A stretch of 64,000 nt of DNA from Salinilacihabitans rarus (GTDB lineage: Archaea; Halobacteriota; Halobacteria; Halobacteriales; Natrialbaceae). A program made the position numbers and the translations under genes. Positions 1 to 8,666 of the stretch are shown in pieces (position 1 is the stretch's first letter; the number at the start of each line of letters is the position of its first letter). The stretch covers positions 3,038,001-3,102,000 of the forward strand of contig NZ_CP100762.1 of NCBI RefSeq assembly GCF_024296665.1, given 5' to 3'. Below the pieces are notes generated by a model. The model searched no databases, was not told where the DNA came from, and was given only the letters and a program-made list of their open reading frames with translations.

Positions 1-10
1 TCCCCGCGTC

Positions 11-208
11 ATGAACGCCGTCCTCGTCGTCGCCGGGCTGGCGGCCGTCGCCGCGGGGGTCGGGGCGCTCTACGCCGCGAAGCGGCTCCTGCCGGGGCTG
101 ACGATCTCCGAGGAGGTCCGGGCGTCGCTGCGACTGCTGGTGGCGCTGTTCGCCGGCGGGCTGATCACGGCCGGGGCGTTCGTCGTCCTGCTTGGCCTGC
201 TCGGCTGA
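11..208 (+). CDS. small two-helix membrane protein, unknown function
   Basis: A 65-residue protein starting at ATG 11. It has two hydrophobic stretches (about residues 3-25 and 40-63) separated by a short charged segment (EEVRASLR), so it is probably a membrane hairpin. No family is recognised. It lies 48 bases before gatD on the same strand and could share its transcript. The window edge is 10 bases upstream, so the promoter cannot be judged. Confidence 0.6.
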   Translation: MNAVLVVAGLAAVAAGVGALYAAKRLLPGLTISEEVRASLRLLVALFAGGLITAGAFVVLLGLLG

Positions 209-256
209 CCCCGGCAAAAGGGTGGCTTCAAGTCCGCGGACGCGCAAGCGCCACCC

Positions 257-1552
257 ATGAATCCCGGAGACCGCGTCCGCGTCGAGCGCGGCGCGCGGAC
301 CTACGAGGGCGTGTTGCTCCCCTCGAGCACCGACGACAACCTCGTCGTCAAACTCGAAGGCGGCTACAACGTCGGCGTCGACCGCGCCGCGGCCGACGTC
401 GAGGTGCTCGAACCGGACGTCTACGACGTCGGGAACGGCGACGAGGACGAGGCGAGTTCCGAAGTCGAGTTCGACGACGACCTGCCGACGATCGCCCTGA
501 TCTCGACCGGCGGGACCATCGCCTCGACGGTCGACTACCGCACCGGCGCCGTCACCGCCCAGTTCGACGCCGAGGACGTCCTGCGTGCCGTCCCGGACCT
601 CGCGGGCCGGGCGAACTACCGCGGCCGGGTCGTCGCGAACATCCTGTCGGAGAACATGGAGCCGTCCATCTGGCGGGACCTCGCCGAGGCCGTCCACGAG
701 GAGATCGCGGCCGGCGCCGACGGCGTCGTCGTCATGCACGGCACCGACACGATGCAGTACTCCGCGGCGGCGCTGGCGTTCGCGCTGGAGACGCCCGTTC
801 CGATCGTCTTCACGGGCAGCCAGCGGTCGGCCGACCGCCCGTCCTCGGACAACGTGATGAACGCGGTCTGTGCGGTCGAGGCGGCCAAGAGCGACTGCGC
901 GGAGGTGCTCGTCTGCATGCACGCAAGCGAGAGCGACGACGTCTGCGCGCTCCACCGCGGCACCCGCGTCCGGAAGAACCACACCTCCCGCCGGGACGCG
1001 TTCGAGACGGTCGGCGCGAAGCCGCTGGGCGAGGTCGACTACGAGACCGGCGAGGTGACGTTCCGGCGCGACCACCGCGAGCGCGGCGAGAGCGACCTCG
1101 CGATCGCCCCCGACCTCGAAGACGAGGTCGAACTCCTCAAGTTCACGCCCGGGATGGACCCCGCACTCCTCGACGTCGTCGAGGGCAAGGCGGGACTGGT
1201 CCTCGAAGGGACGGGGCTGGGCCACGTCCACACCGACCTGATCCCGCGGATCGAGGCGTTGGTCGACGACGGGACGACGGTCGTCATGACCAGCCAGTGT
1301 CTCGAAGGGCGGGTCTGTGACCGCGTCTACGACACCGGTCGCGACCTGCTCGACGCGGGCGTGATCGAGGCTGGCGACACCCTCCCCGGGACGGCGACGG
1401 TGAAGCTGATGTGGGCGCTCGCCAACGCCGACGACGGCGCTGAACGGAGCGCTGCTGGCGGTCGAAACGCCGGGCGTTTCGACGACGTCGAGGAGGCGAT
1501 GGGCACGTCGCTCGCGGGCGAACTGCAGGAGCGGTCGGTCCCCTGGGAGTGA
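257..1552 (+). CDS. gatD: glutamyl-tRNA(Gln) amidotransferase subunit D
   Basis: This is the amidase subunit of the archaeal GatDE complex. It hydrolyses glutamine and supplies ammonia to GatE for converting Glu-tRNA(Gln) to Gln-tRNA(Gln). The first 60 residues form the GatD-specific small domain, followed by an acidic linker (about 61-76) and an L-asparaginase-type domain with TGGTIAS at 84-90 and HGTDT at 161-165, the two catalytic threonine regions. The length of 431 is near the family norm. Near the C terminus a roughly 20-residue segment (GAERSAAGGRNAGRF) looks inserted; it is encoded partly by a 10-bp palindrome. gatE is not in the window. The last 4 bases overlap the next gene. Confidence 0.95.
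   Translation: MNPGDRVRVERGARTYEGVLLPSSTDDNLVVKLEGGYNVGVDRAAADVEVLEPDVYDVGNGDEDEASSEVEFDDDLPTIALISTGGTIASTVDYRTGAVTAQFDAEDVLRAVPDLAGRANYRGRVVANILSENMEPSIWRDLAEAVHEEIAAGADGVVVMHGTDTMQYSAAALAFALETPVPIVFTGSQRSADRPSSDNVMNAVCAVEAAKSDCAEVLVCMHASESDDVCALHRGTRVRKNHTSRRDAFETVGAKPLGEVDYETGEVTFRRDHRERGESDLAIAPDLEDEVELLKFTPGMDPALLDVVEGKAGLVLEGTGLGHVHTDLIPRIEALVDDGTTVVMTSQCLEGRVCDRVYDTGRDLLDAGVIEAGDTLPGTATVKLMWALANADDGAERSAAGGRNAGRFDDVEEAMGTSLAGELQERSVPWE
1461..1483. repeat. in-frame palindrome (10-bp stem, 3-base loop) inside gatD
   Basis: GTCGAAACGC at 1461-1470 is exactly complementary to GCGTTTCGAC at 1474-1483, with loop CGG. It encodes GRNAGRFD in a segment that is extra relative to my recollection of other haloarchaeal GatD C termini. 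It resembles the hairpins within purH (52607-52677) and at 24130-24148, which also have 3-base loops. Confidence 0.6.
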
Positions 1553-2478
1553 TCGCCGTGCCGGTCGGCATCGAAATTCGGCGCGCGAGACACGACGACT
1601 ACGAGGGCGTGAAGGCGTTCACCGAGACCCTCTGGGAGGACCGCGGCGGCGACTACATCCCCCGGATCTACCACGACTGGCTCGAAGACGAGGACGAGAC
1701 CCACAAGAAGACGTTCCTCGCCGACGCGGGCGACGACGTCGCCGGCATCGTCCAGGCCGTGATGCTCTCCGAGGACGAGGCCTGGTTCCAGGGCATGCGC
1801 GTGAACCCGGCCTACCAGCGTCAGGGGCTGAGCGGTCGGCTCAACGAGGCCTGCTTCGAGTGGGCCCGCGGGAAGGGCGCCACCGTCGGCCGGATCATGA
1901 TCTTCTCGTGGAACGCCGCCTCCCTCGGCGCGGCCCGGTCGGCCGGCTTCGAGCCGACGACGGAGTTTCGTTTCGCCCACCCCGAACCCGACCCCGACGC
2001 GACGGGGCCGGACCCGGTCGCGACCGATCCCGCGGCGGCGTGGCGCTACTGGACCCACAGCGACGCCCGCCGCCACCTGCGCGGGCTGGCGTTCGCCCCC
2101 GAGGAGACGTGGGCGATGCGCGAACTCACCCGCGGGGACTTCGAGCTGTTCGACGAGGGGACGGAGACGGCCGTTTTCGCGGTCGAACGCGACGGAACCG
2201 TCGGGGCGGCCTACCGCGTCCGCAGTTACGACCGCGAGGGCGACGACGGCGGGACCGAGACCTGGGCCGAGTACGGCGTCGCCGCCTGGGACGACGTCGA
2301 CGCGGCGCGCTCGCTGTTCGCCGCGGTCGCCCGCGACGCGGCCGAACTCGGCGCCGACCGCACGCGGGTGCTGATCCCCGAGACGCCGACGGCCGTCAGC
2401 GACGCCTCCTACGCCGGCGCCGACATCTCCGAGGAACCGGACTTCGTGCTCGGGGCCGACCTCGCCGGGCGGTACTAA
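1549..2478 (+). CDS. GNAT family N-acetyltransferase, two-part
   Basis: A 309-residue acetyltransferase of the GNAT superfamily; substrate unknown. The N-terminal half carries the acetyl-CoA binding signature (NPAYQRQGLSGRL, about residues 85-97) and a following helix with NAASLGAARSAGF typical of the fold. The C-terminal half (about 165-309) is a second, less clear domain. The GTG start at 1549 overlaps the gatD stop as GTGA, implying translational coupling; a second GTG at 1558 is also possible. The stop overlaps the convergent samp1 gene by 4 bases. Confidence 0.8.
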   Translation: MIAVPVGIEIRRARHDDYEGVKAFTETLWEDRGGDYIPRIYHDWLEDEDETHKKTFLADAGDDVAGIVQAVMLSEDEAWFQGMRVNPAYQRQGLSGRLNEACFEWARGKGATVGRIMIFSWNAASLGAARSAGFEPTTEFRFAHPEPDPDATGPDPVATDPAAAWRYWTHSDARRHLRGLAFAPEETWAMRELTRGDFELFDEGTETAVFAVERDGTVGAAYRVRSYDREGDDGGTETWAEYGVAAWDDVDAARSLFAAVARDAAELGADRTRVLIPETPTAVSDASYAGADISEEPDFVLGADLAGRY

Positions 2479-2750
2479 CCGCCGCTGACCGGCGGGAACA
2501 GCGCCAGTTCGTCGCCGTCCTCGAGTTCCGTTTCGAGGCCGCCGTCGGCGCGGACGTCGCCGCCGTTCCGGAGGACGTTGATCTCCGAGCGCAGGTCGCC
2601 GTCCTCGTCGAGCACCCGCTCGCGCAGCGCGGGCCGGTCGGCCAGCAGCGCCTCGAGGGCGTCGCCGACGGTCTCGCCCGGGCCGGCGTCGACCGACACC
2701 CGGCGGTCGCCCGCGCGCTCGGCGAGGTCGGCGAACAGCTTCCACTCCAT
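2475..2750 (-). CDS. samp1: ubiquitin-like small archaeal modifier protein (SAMP1/MoaD-like)
   Basis: A 91-residue beta-grasp protein beginning MEWKLFADLAE and ending LFPPVSGG. The C-terminal diglycine is the residue pair adenylated by the E1-like UbaA and joined to target lysines; in Haloferax SAMP1 also serves as the MoaD-type sulfur carrier for molybdopterin synthesis. The start and end closely match my memory of Haloferax volcanii SAMP1, which is 87 residues. The ATG at 2750 is preferred over an upstream ATG at 2777 because family members start with MEWK. It is a single gene, tail to tail with the acetyltransferase. Confidence 0.93.
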   Translation of the reverse strand: MEWKLFADLAERAGDRRVSVDAGPGETVGDALEALLADRPALRERVLDEDGDLRSEINVLRNGGDVRADGGLETELEDGDELALFPPVSGG

Positions 2751-2781
2751 AGGCGGCGGTATCCGCGCCGGACTCAAGTAG

Positions 2782-3984
2782 CTACCGCCCCGCCGCCCGC
2801 TCGCCCGCTTCCTCCTCGCGCGCCGGCGGGCGGTCGGCCGACGTCTCGCCCGCCCGCCGCAGTGCCTCCGGCCGCCCGAGGACGTAGCAGACGTCGCCGG
2901 CCGCGAGGCGCTCGTCGGCGTCGGGCAGCGAGACCACGGTCCCGTCGCGCTCGACGGCGAGAACGAACACGGGGAGCGAGCCGACGGGCGCTCCGGCGAG
3001 CGGGTCGTCCGCGCCGACGCGGAGCGTCGCGATCGTCTCGTCGGCCGCCCGGAGCAGGGAGACGAACTCCCGGCCGGCGTCGGGCGATCCCGGCAGGGTG
3101 ACCAGCCGGTACTCGCGTTCGGGGTCGAGCGCCGGCGCGGTGCCGGCGTCGACCGCGAGGGTGACGACGTCGCCCGCGGTCGCGCGCAGTTCGGCGCTCG
3201 CGACCCGCCTCGCGGCGCCCTCGACGGCCCACACGTCGACGGCGTCGCCCGGACTGGCGTCCGGCGCCGGGTCGCCCCGGACGGCGACCGCGACGGTGCC
3301 GGGCGCGAGCGTCGGCCCGAGCCCCGACTGGCGGCTCCCGACCGCGAGGTACTCGACGGTCCCGTCGGCCGCGAGGTCGACGTCGACGTGGCCGACCCCG
3401 TAGTCGCGTTCGAGGCGGGCGACCAGCCGCTCGCGAAGCGCCTCGGTCGAGAGCCGTCGCGGGAACAGCAGCGTCTCGCCGGCGAGTTCGGCTTTCGTCG
3501 CCGGGTCGACGGGATCGTAGCCGTCGGCGTCCCTGACGGTCTTCGGGAGGTCGACGGCGACGACCCGGCCGGCCGAGCGCAGTAGCTGGCTGACGTCGTC
3601 GATCCGGGTCGGCGTCGCGACGGTGACGTCCCGGCCCATCCGGTCGCCGAGGCGGCGGCCGGCGTCGGCGGCGATCGCGCTGACGGCGAACGCGAGGACG
3701 GTGTAGACGGCGACGGCGGGGTCGAGCAGGTCCGACTCGCCGAGGATCGCCTCCTGGAGCGTCGTCTGCGTGTTCAGCCAGATCGCGACGGCCGAGACGC
3801 CCACCAGGACGGCGACGCCGTCGGGGAGTTCCTCGTCGCCGTACCACCGGTAGAGCAGCGCCACGCCGGCGGCGACGCCGCCCGAGAGCAGGCTGAACCC
3901 GAGGATGCGGACCGCGGCCGCGAGGACCGTCTCGGCGGCCGGGACCCCCTCGGCGGCCGTCGCGACCGCGACGGGGGCGCTCAT
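2782..3984 (-). CDS. membrane protein with TrkA-C-like domain (second gene of pair)
   Basis: A 400-residue protein with about three membrane helices in the first 120 residues, then a soluble region of about 280 residues. The C-terminal portion (about 300-385; REFVSLLRAADETIATLRVG...VFVLAVERDG...LAAGDVCYVLG) resembles TrkA-C/RCK_C ligand-binding domains. It is a paralogue of the upstream gene and its start overlaps that gene's stop by 4 bases, so the two are likely one operon and may form a hetero-oligomer. A role in potassium or ligand-gated transport is inferred from the domain and the divergent K+ channel. The extreme C terminus is low-complexity and charged. Confidence 0.7.
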   Translation of the reverse strand: MSAPVAVATAAEGVPAAETVLAAAVRILGFSLLSGGVAAGVALLYRWYGDEELPDGVAVLVGVSAVAIWLNTQTTLQEAILGESDLLDPAVAVYTVLAFAVSAIAADAGRRLGDRMGRDVTVATPTRIDDVSQLLRSAGRVVAVDLPKTVRDADGYDPVDPATKAELAGETLLFPRRLSTEALRERLVARLERDYGVGHVDVDLAADGTVEYLAVGSRQSGLGPTLAPGTVAVAVRGDPAPDASPGDAVDVWAVEGAARRVASAELRATAGDVVTLAVDAGTAPALDPEREYRLVTLPGSPDAGREFVSLLRAADETIATLRVGADDPLAGAPVGSLPVFVLAVERDGTVVSLPDADERLAAGDVCYVLGRPEALRRAGETSADRPPAREEEAGERAAGR

Positions 3985-5207
3985 CGCGCGGCCTCCGTGA
4001 ACGCTTCGAGGGCGTCCTCGCTCCCCGCGACGAACGCCTCGTCGCCGGGTTCGAGCGGACGCTCGATCCCCGGGACGAACACCCAGCCGCGCCGGCGGCC
4101 GCCAGTTTCGCTCCCCCCGCGCCGGACCGCCAGGACCTGCACGCCGTCCGTCGGCGCCGCCGTCGACCCGACGGCGACCCGCCGGATCGCGTCGCCGGCC
4201 CGCCGCAGCAGCGAGAGCGCCTCGAACTCCCGGCTGGTCCCCCGCGAGCGGACGATCACGGCCGGACGGTCGGCCCCGAGCACCGTGCGCGCCTCCCGGC
4301 GGGCGACGGCGACGGTCACCCGGCCGGGGCCGCCCGCGGTGGCCGTCCCGGGCGCGCGGTCCGGCCGGACCGGCCCCTCACCCGCTTCGCCCGTCTCGTC
4401 GGGGGCGACGGGCGCGGTCGCGGCGTCGGGGCCGGCCGCGGCCCGCTCGTCGGCCTCGCCGCGGGCGCTCAGCACGGTCCCCCGGACCGTCGCGCCGTCG
4501 ACGCGGAGGTCGACCTCGTCGCCGCGGGCGAGCCCCGTCGGGACGGGCGTCGCCAGCGAGACGGCCCGCTGGCCCTCGGGGACGCGCTTCGAGAGCGCGC
4601 TGGTCGGCGGCGCGGCGGCGATCGTCGCCCGACCGCGCTCGTCGAGCGAGACCGCGACGTCCGCGAGGTCGTGGTCGGTCCGCAGGCGCTCTTCGAGGCG
4701 GGTTTCGAGTTCCGCCAGCGGGAGGTCCGCGGGCAGCCGCCAGGTGCCGGCCGCGAGCGTCGCCCGGAGGTCGGGCGACAGCGGCGGGTACCCCTCCACG
4801 TCCGCGATTCCGCCGTGGGGACGTACCGTCACGTGGCCGATCCCGCCGACCATCTCGACGACGTCCGCCGAGAGGGTCCGCTTGCGAAGCTGGGTGAGCG
4901 AGACGTGCCGCGGGAGTTCGGCGCCGAGTCTGTCCCCCTGATTGTGGGCGTACAGCGCGAGCATGAGGACGACGAGGACGGCGACGAACAGCCGCGGGGA
5001 CCGGGCGATCGTCGGCTCGACCAGTCCGAGCAGCCCGCCCTGAACGCTCGCGATCGAGAGCGCGAGGACGACGACGCCGAACGAGGGGAGGGTGACGCCG
5101 GTGACGTACCGGACGAGGAACCCGAGCGTGCCGGAGACGAACGCGGGGACGATTCCCGTCAGGAGTCCGAGGTAGATCCCGAGCAAGACCTCTACGGGGA
5201 GTGCCAT
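3981..5207 (-). CDS. membrane protein with TrkA-C-like domain (first gene of pair)
   Basis: A 408-residue protein starting MALPVEVLLGIYLGLL at ATG 5207. Three to four membrane helices lie within residues 1-95, followed by a long cytoplasmic part with an alanine/glycine-rich acidic linker (about 255-300) and a C-terminal TrkA-C-like segment (EFEALSLLRRAGDAIRRV...VFVPG...LEPGDEAFVAG). It has the same architecture as the downstream gene. The start was chosen because upstream in-frame sequence is arginine-rich, non-membrane and runs into the divergent channel promoter. The exact function is unknown; a potassium-linked regulator or transporter accessory is the best guess. Confidence 0.7.
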   Translation of the reverse strand: MALPVEVLLGIYLGLLTGIVPAFVSGTLGFLVRYVTGVTLPSFGVVVLALSIASVQGGLLGLVEPTIARSPRLFVAVLVVLMLALYAHNQGDRLGAELPRHVSLTQLRKRTLSADVVEMVGGIGHVTVRPHGGIADVEGYPPLSPDLRATLAAGTWRLPADLPLAELETRLEERLRTDHDLADVAVSLDERGRATIAAAPPTSALSKRVPEGQRAVSLATPVPTGLARGDEVDLRVDGATVRGTVLSARGEADERAAAGPDAATAPVAPDETGEAGEGPVRPDRAPGTATAGGPGRVTVAVARREARTVLGADRPAVIVRSRGTSREFEALSLLRRAGDAIRRVAVGSTAAPTDGVQVLAVRRGGSETGGRRRGWVFVPGIERPLEPGDEAFVAGSEDALEAFTEAAR

Positions 5208-5280
5208 GGCCGGGCCGTCGCGGGCGACGCGTAAAGGCGTGCCGACCCCGGCAGCCGAACCGGCGGCCGAGACGGGGACG

Positions 5281-5285
5281 TTTAT
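5281..5285 (+). promoter_or_regulatory. TATA box of the K+ channel gene
   Basis: TTTAT is centred 28 bases before the ATG at 5311, the spacing expected for a leaderless haloarchaeal transcript. This supports 5311 rather than the in-frame ATG at 5206. Confidence 0.6.
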
Positions 5286-5310
5286 GCCACCCCGTCCCGG
5301 ACGCGTGAGT

Positions 5311-6483
5311 ATGAGCGACGGGGCGGGGAGACGGCCGGACGACTGGCACCGGATTCTGTCGACGCGGGCTGCCGTCTGGCTCGCGTTGCTCGTCGCCGGG
5401 CTGTCGGTCGTCACCGGCATCGTCAACATCGAACAGCAGGCCGCCGACTTCGGCCCGCTGGCCCCGCACGTGCCGCCGATGATCCAGCAAGCGGTCGGCT
5501 TCACCGGCGCGCTGACCGGGTTCCTGATGGTCGCGGCGGCGCTCGCGTTGCGCCGCGGGCTGCGCGCAGGCTGGTACGCGACGGTGATCCTCCTGCCGGT
5601 GACGGCGATTCAGGGCGCCCTCCAGGCCAGCCGCTACTCGCTGCCGCTGATCGGTTTCTCGCTCGTCGCGCTGCCCGTCCTCCTGGTCACGCGCTCGCGG
5701 TTCGACCGGCAGGTCTCGCTGTCGACCACCCAGATCGCCGCCGGCGGCGCGCTCGTGGGCGTACTCGCCTACGGGACCGCCGGCTCGTACGCCCTCCGCG
5801 AACAGTTCGACGGGATGGAGACCGCCCTCGACGCGTTCTACTACACCCTCGTCACCGCGAGCACCGTCGGCTACGGCGACATCACCCCCACCAGCCCGGC
5901 CGCCAAACTGTTCTCGCTGTCCGTCCTCGTCCTCGGGGTCGCCAGTTTCGGTATCGCCATCGGGGTGCTCGTCGGCCCGGCCATTCAGGCGAGACTCTCG
6001 AAAGCACTCGGAAAGATGACAGACTCAGAGCTCGAACTCCTCGAAAACCACGTCCTCGTGCTCGGCTACGGGGAACTGACCGAACCGATCGTCGACGAAC
6101 TCGCCGACGGCGACGCGGCGTTCGTCGTCGTCACCGCGAACCGGGACGTCGTCCCCGACCTCGCCGATCGGGGGATTCCGGTCGTCACGGGCAACCCCAG
6201 CGACGAGGACCCGCTCCGGCGGGCCAACGTCGACCGGGCGCGGGCGGTCGTCGTCGCGACGAACCACGACGCCGAGGACGCGCTCGCGATCCTCACCGCC
6301 CGCCAGTTGCGCCCGGACGTCCGCATCGTCTCCGCGGCCACCGACCGCGAGAACATCCGCAAACTCGAACGCGCCGGCGCCGACGCCGTCATCAGCCCCG
6401 CCGTCCTCGGCGGCCACCTGCTCGTGCGCTCGGCGCTCGGCGCCGACGAGTCGGCCACCGTCGACCGCATCCTCGACGAGTAG
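5311..6483 (+). CDS. potassium channel with C-terminal RCK (TrkA-N) domain
   Basis: A 390-residue ion channel of the Kch/MthK type. About four hydrophobic helices precede the pore module; the selectivity filter TVGYGD is at residues 185-190 between two pore-lining helices. From about residue 245 a Rossmann-type RCK domain starts (HVLVLGYGELTEPIVDEL), with glycine-rich nucleotide-binding loop, and the protein ends soon after it with no clear TrkA-C domain. The extra N-terminal helices give a six-helix-like layout rather than a minimal two-helix channel. It is divergent from two TrkA-C-like membrane genes, which could supply the missing ligand-binding module. Confidence 0.9.
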   Translation: MSDGAGRRPDDWHRILSTRAAVWLALLVAGLSVVTGIVNIEQQAADFGPLAPHVPPMIQQAVGFTGALTGFLMVAAALALRRGLRAGWYATVILLPVTAIQGALQASRYSLPLIGFSLVALPVLLVTRSRFDRQVSLSTTQIAAGGALVGVLAYGTAGSYALREQFDGMETALDAFYYTLVTASTVGYGDITPTSPAAKLFSLSVLVLGVASFGIAIGVLVGPAIQARLSKALGKMTDSELELLENHVLVLGYGELTEPIVDELADGDAAFVVVTANRDVVPDLADRGIPVVTGNPSDEDPLRRANVDRARAVVVATNHDAEDALAILTARQLRPDVRIVSAATDRENIRKLERAGADAVISPAVLGGHLLVRSALGADESATVDRILDE

Positions 6484-7860
6484 TCAGTGTCGCCCCCGGT
6501 GGACGATGGCGACGTCGGCCTCTACGTCCCGCAGACGCTCGAACGTCGGCGGCGAGACGAACCGCGAGGCGCCGGAGCGATCCGTGCTCGACCCGACGAA
6601 CAGCACGTCGTACCGCGGCGAGATGCGTTCGAGGTGGTCCTCGACCGGCGCGTTCGCGACCTGCGTCTCGAAGCGGCCGTCGAACGCCTCGACGAGGTCC
6701 GACAGCGTCGACTCCGCGTCGCGCCGGCGCGACTCCCGGTCGATGCAGGTGCAGACGCCCACGAGGCCGGCCGGGGCGGTCGCCCGCAGCGCGAAGTCGA
6801 TCATCCCGTGGGCGGCGTCGGTCGCCCCTCGGACCGCGACGAGGGCCCGCCGCCAGCGCTCCGTCCCGTCCGACGGGCGGAACGCCACGGCGTCGATCTC
6901 GCCGTCGAACACTCCCTTGACGAACGAGGAGAGGCCGCCGCGGGGGTGCTCCTCGTAGGGGGTGACGATCAGGTCGCAGTTGTTCCGTCGCGCGGCATGG
7001 AGGGCGGCCCCCGAGGTGACGTGGCCGTCGACCGCGACGACCACCTCGCAGGGGACGTCGTACTCGTCGGTCAGCCGGGAGGCGACCGCGTCGAGGCGAC
7101 GCCCGGCCGCCTCGGCGCGCGCTTCGGGGTCGTCCTCGTCGTCCCCCTCGTCGACGACGTCGAACAGCACCACCTTCCCCGCGTCGTGGGCGCTCGCGAG
7201 CGTCGCCGCGAACCGGGCGGCGGTCTCCCCGCCGTCGCGCATCGGGACGAGGACGTGGTCGTCGCCTTTCGTCGTCCGGTAGAGGTACCGCGCCCGCTTC
7301 TGGTAGAACCGGTCGCGCCAGAGGACGAACGCCGCCGCGACGAACGCGCTGGAGACGGCGATCCCGAGGACGTACGCGAGTTGGGCGTTGCCGGTGACGA
7401 ACACGAGCAGCGCGGTCGAGAACGCGGTCGGTTCCTCGAGGTCGAGCGCCCACGTGACCGCGCCGGTCAGAAAGATGCCGAGCGCCGCGCCGGCGGGGCT
7501 GACGGCGCCGCCGCCGAGCGACAGGGCGTCGGCGACCGCGAGCGCCAGCCAGCCACAGAGCGCGCCGGCGGTCATCCCGCCGACGAACGTCCCCGGCGTC
7601 GAGTACGGCCCCTCGGGGTCGGCAAAGAGGGTGTACGTCCCGGAGGCAAGCGGCGGGAACACGAGGAACGAGACGACCGCGGTCGCGTTCGACAGCCACG
7701 TCACCACCGCGATCGACAGCGGGACGAACACGAGCACCGAGAGGTGCAACAGGTTGCCCGTGTGCTCGATCCAGCGCAGGAACGCGTCGAGTCCGCGCCG
7801 CTCGACGCGCCGCAGTCGCCGACCGACCGCCCGACACCGCGCCGCGACTCCCCGGAGCAT
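6484..7860 (-). CDS. HPP family membrane protein fused to two UspA-like domains
   Basis: A 458-residue fusion. Residues about 30-190 hold several membrane helices with HPP-family features (FLVFPPLASGTY, GTFVGGMTAGALCGW). The remainder holds two consecutive universal-stress-protein domains (HVLVPMRDGGETAARFA near 210 and RRALVAVRGATDAAHG near 350), each about 130 residues, probably nucleotide-binding. HPP members occur in nitrite transport and other membrane roles; the substrate here is unknown. The stop codon abuts the K+ channel stop, and the UspA and RCK content suggests this whole block responds to ionic or energy state. Confidence 0.8.
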   Translation of the reverse strand: MLRGVAARCRAVGRRLRRVERRGLDAFLRWIEHTGNLLHLSVLVFVPLSIAVVTWLSNATAVVSFLVFPPLASGTYTLFADPEGPYSTPGTFVGGMTAGALCGWLALAVADALSLGGGAVSPAGAALGIFLTGAVTWALDLEEPTAFSTALLVFVTGNAQLAYVLGIAVSSAFVAAAFVLWRDRFYQKRARYLYRTTKGDDHVLVPMRDGGETAARFAATLASAHDAGKVVLFDVVDEGDDEDDPEARAEAAGRRLDAVASRLTDEYDVPCEVVVAVDGHVTSGAALHAARRNNCDLIVTPYEEHPRGGLSSFVKGVFDGEIDAVAFRPSDGTERWRRALVAVRGATDAAHGMIDFALRATAPAGLVGVCTCIDRESRRRDAESTLSDLVEAFDGRFETQVANAPVEDHLERISPRYDVLFVGSSTDRSGASRFVSPPTFERLRDVEADVAIVHRGRH

Positions 7861-7955
7861 CGTCGATGGCGTCCGTTTAACGGGGAGCGGGGAAAGCCTT
7901 CGGCTCCGCGGTCGGCCCACCCGTGTCCGGATCGTCCGGCGGGACGGCCGAACCG

Positions 7956-8594
7956 TCAGCGCTCCGGCGCGCCGTCGAGGATCGCGACGCCGCTGGAGGC
8001 GCCGATCCGCTCCGCGCCCGCCTCGACCATCGCCACCGCCTCCTCGTAGCTGCCGATCCCGCCGCTGGCCTTGACGGGGAGGTACTCGCTCATCAGTTCG
8101 ACGTCGGCGACGGTCGCACCGCCCTCGGCGAAGCCGGTCGACGTCTTGACCATCGCGGCGTCGGCGTCGACGGCCGCCTCGCAGGCGCGGTGTTTCTCCG
8201 CCTCGGAGAGCAACGCGGTCTCGACGATCACCTTCACGGGGATCGGGACGGCCGCGACGAGTTCTTCGAGTTCGGCGGCGACGGCGTCGTCCTCGCCCGC
8301 TTTCAGCCGGCCGACGTTGATCACGACGTCGAGTTCGTCGGCGCCGGCCTTCCACGCGTTGACGCCCTCGCGGCGCTTGACCTCGCGGGCGTTCTGGCCG
8401 TGGGGGAAGCCGATCACGGTCGCGAGCGTGACGTCGGGGTACTCCGCGGCGGCCTCGCCGACGTAACACGGCGGGACGCAGGCGTTCATTCCGTACTCGT
8501 CGGCGTCCGCGAGGACGGCGCGGACGTCCGCGGGCGTCGTCTCCGGGCCGAGGACGGTGTGGTCGATCAGCGCCGCGAGGTCGCGTCGGTTCAT
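7956..8594 (-). CDS. deoC: deoxyribose-phosphate aldolase
   Basis: A 212-residue class I aldolase cleaving 2-deoxyribose-5-phosphate to acetaldehyde and glyceraldehyde-3-phosphate. Visible family motifs are LIDHTVLGP at the N terminus, [10 protein letters not shown] in the middle, VKTSTGF carrying the Schiff-base lysine, and KASGGIGS near the phosphate site. The length matches archaeal DeoC. The ATG at 8594 is 72 bases from the divergent ribose-1,5-bisphosphate isomerase, placing deoxynucleoside sugar breakdown beside ribonucleoside sugar breakdown. Confidence 0.95.
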   Translation of the reverse strand: MNRRDLAALIDHTVLGPETTPADVRAVLADADEYGMNACVPPCYVGEAAAEYPDVTLATVIGFPHGQNAREVKRREGVNAWKAGADELDVVINVGRLKAGEDDAVAAELEELVAAVPIPVKVIVETALLSEAEKHRACEAAVDADAAMVKTSTGFAEGGATVADVELMSEYLPVKASGGIGSYEEAVAMVEAGAERIGASSGVAILDGAPER

Positions 8595-8636
8595 GCGGAG
8601 GTCGACTCGCCGGACGGGTAAAAATCCGCCCGGTCG

Positions 8637-8643
8637 CTTTTTG
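8637..8643 (+). promoter_or_regulatory. CTTTTTG promoter box of the R15P isomerase gene
   Basis: Five T's centred 27 bases before ATG 8667. The same CTTTTTG box occurs 28 bases before the phosphorylase gene at 11994, and similar TTTTG boxes precede several other genes of the window. Confidence 0.45.
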
Positions 8644-8666
8644 CCCGCGGCGACCAACGGACGCGC

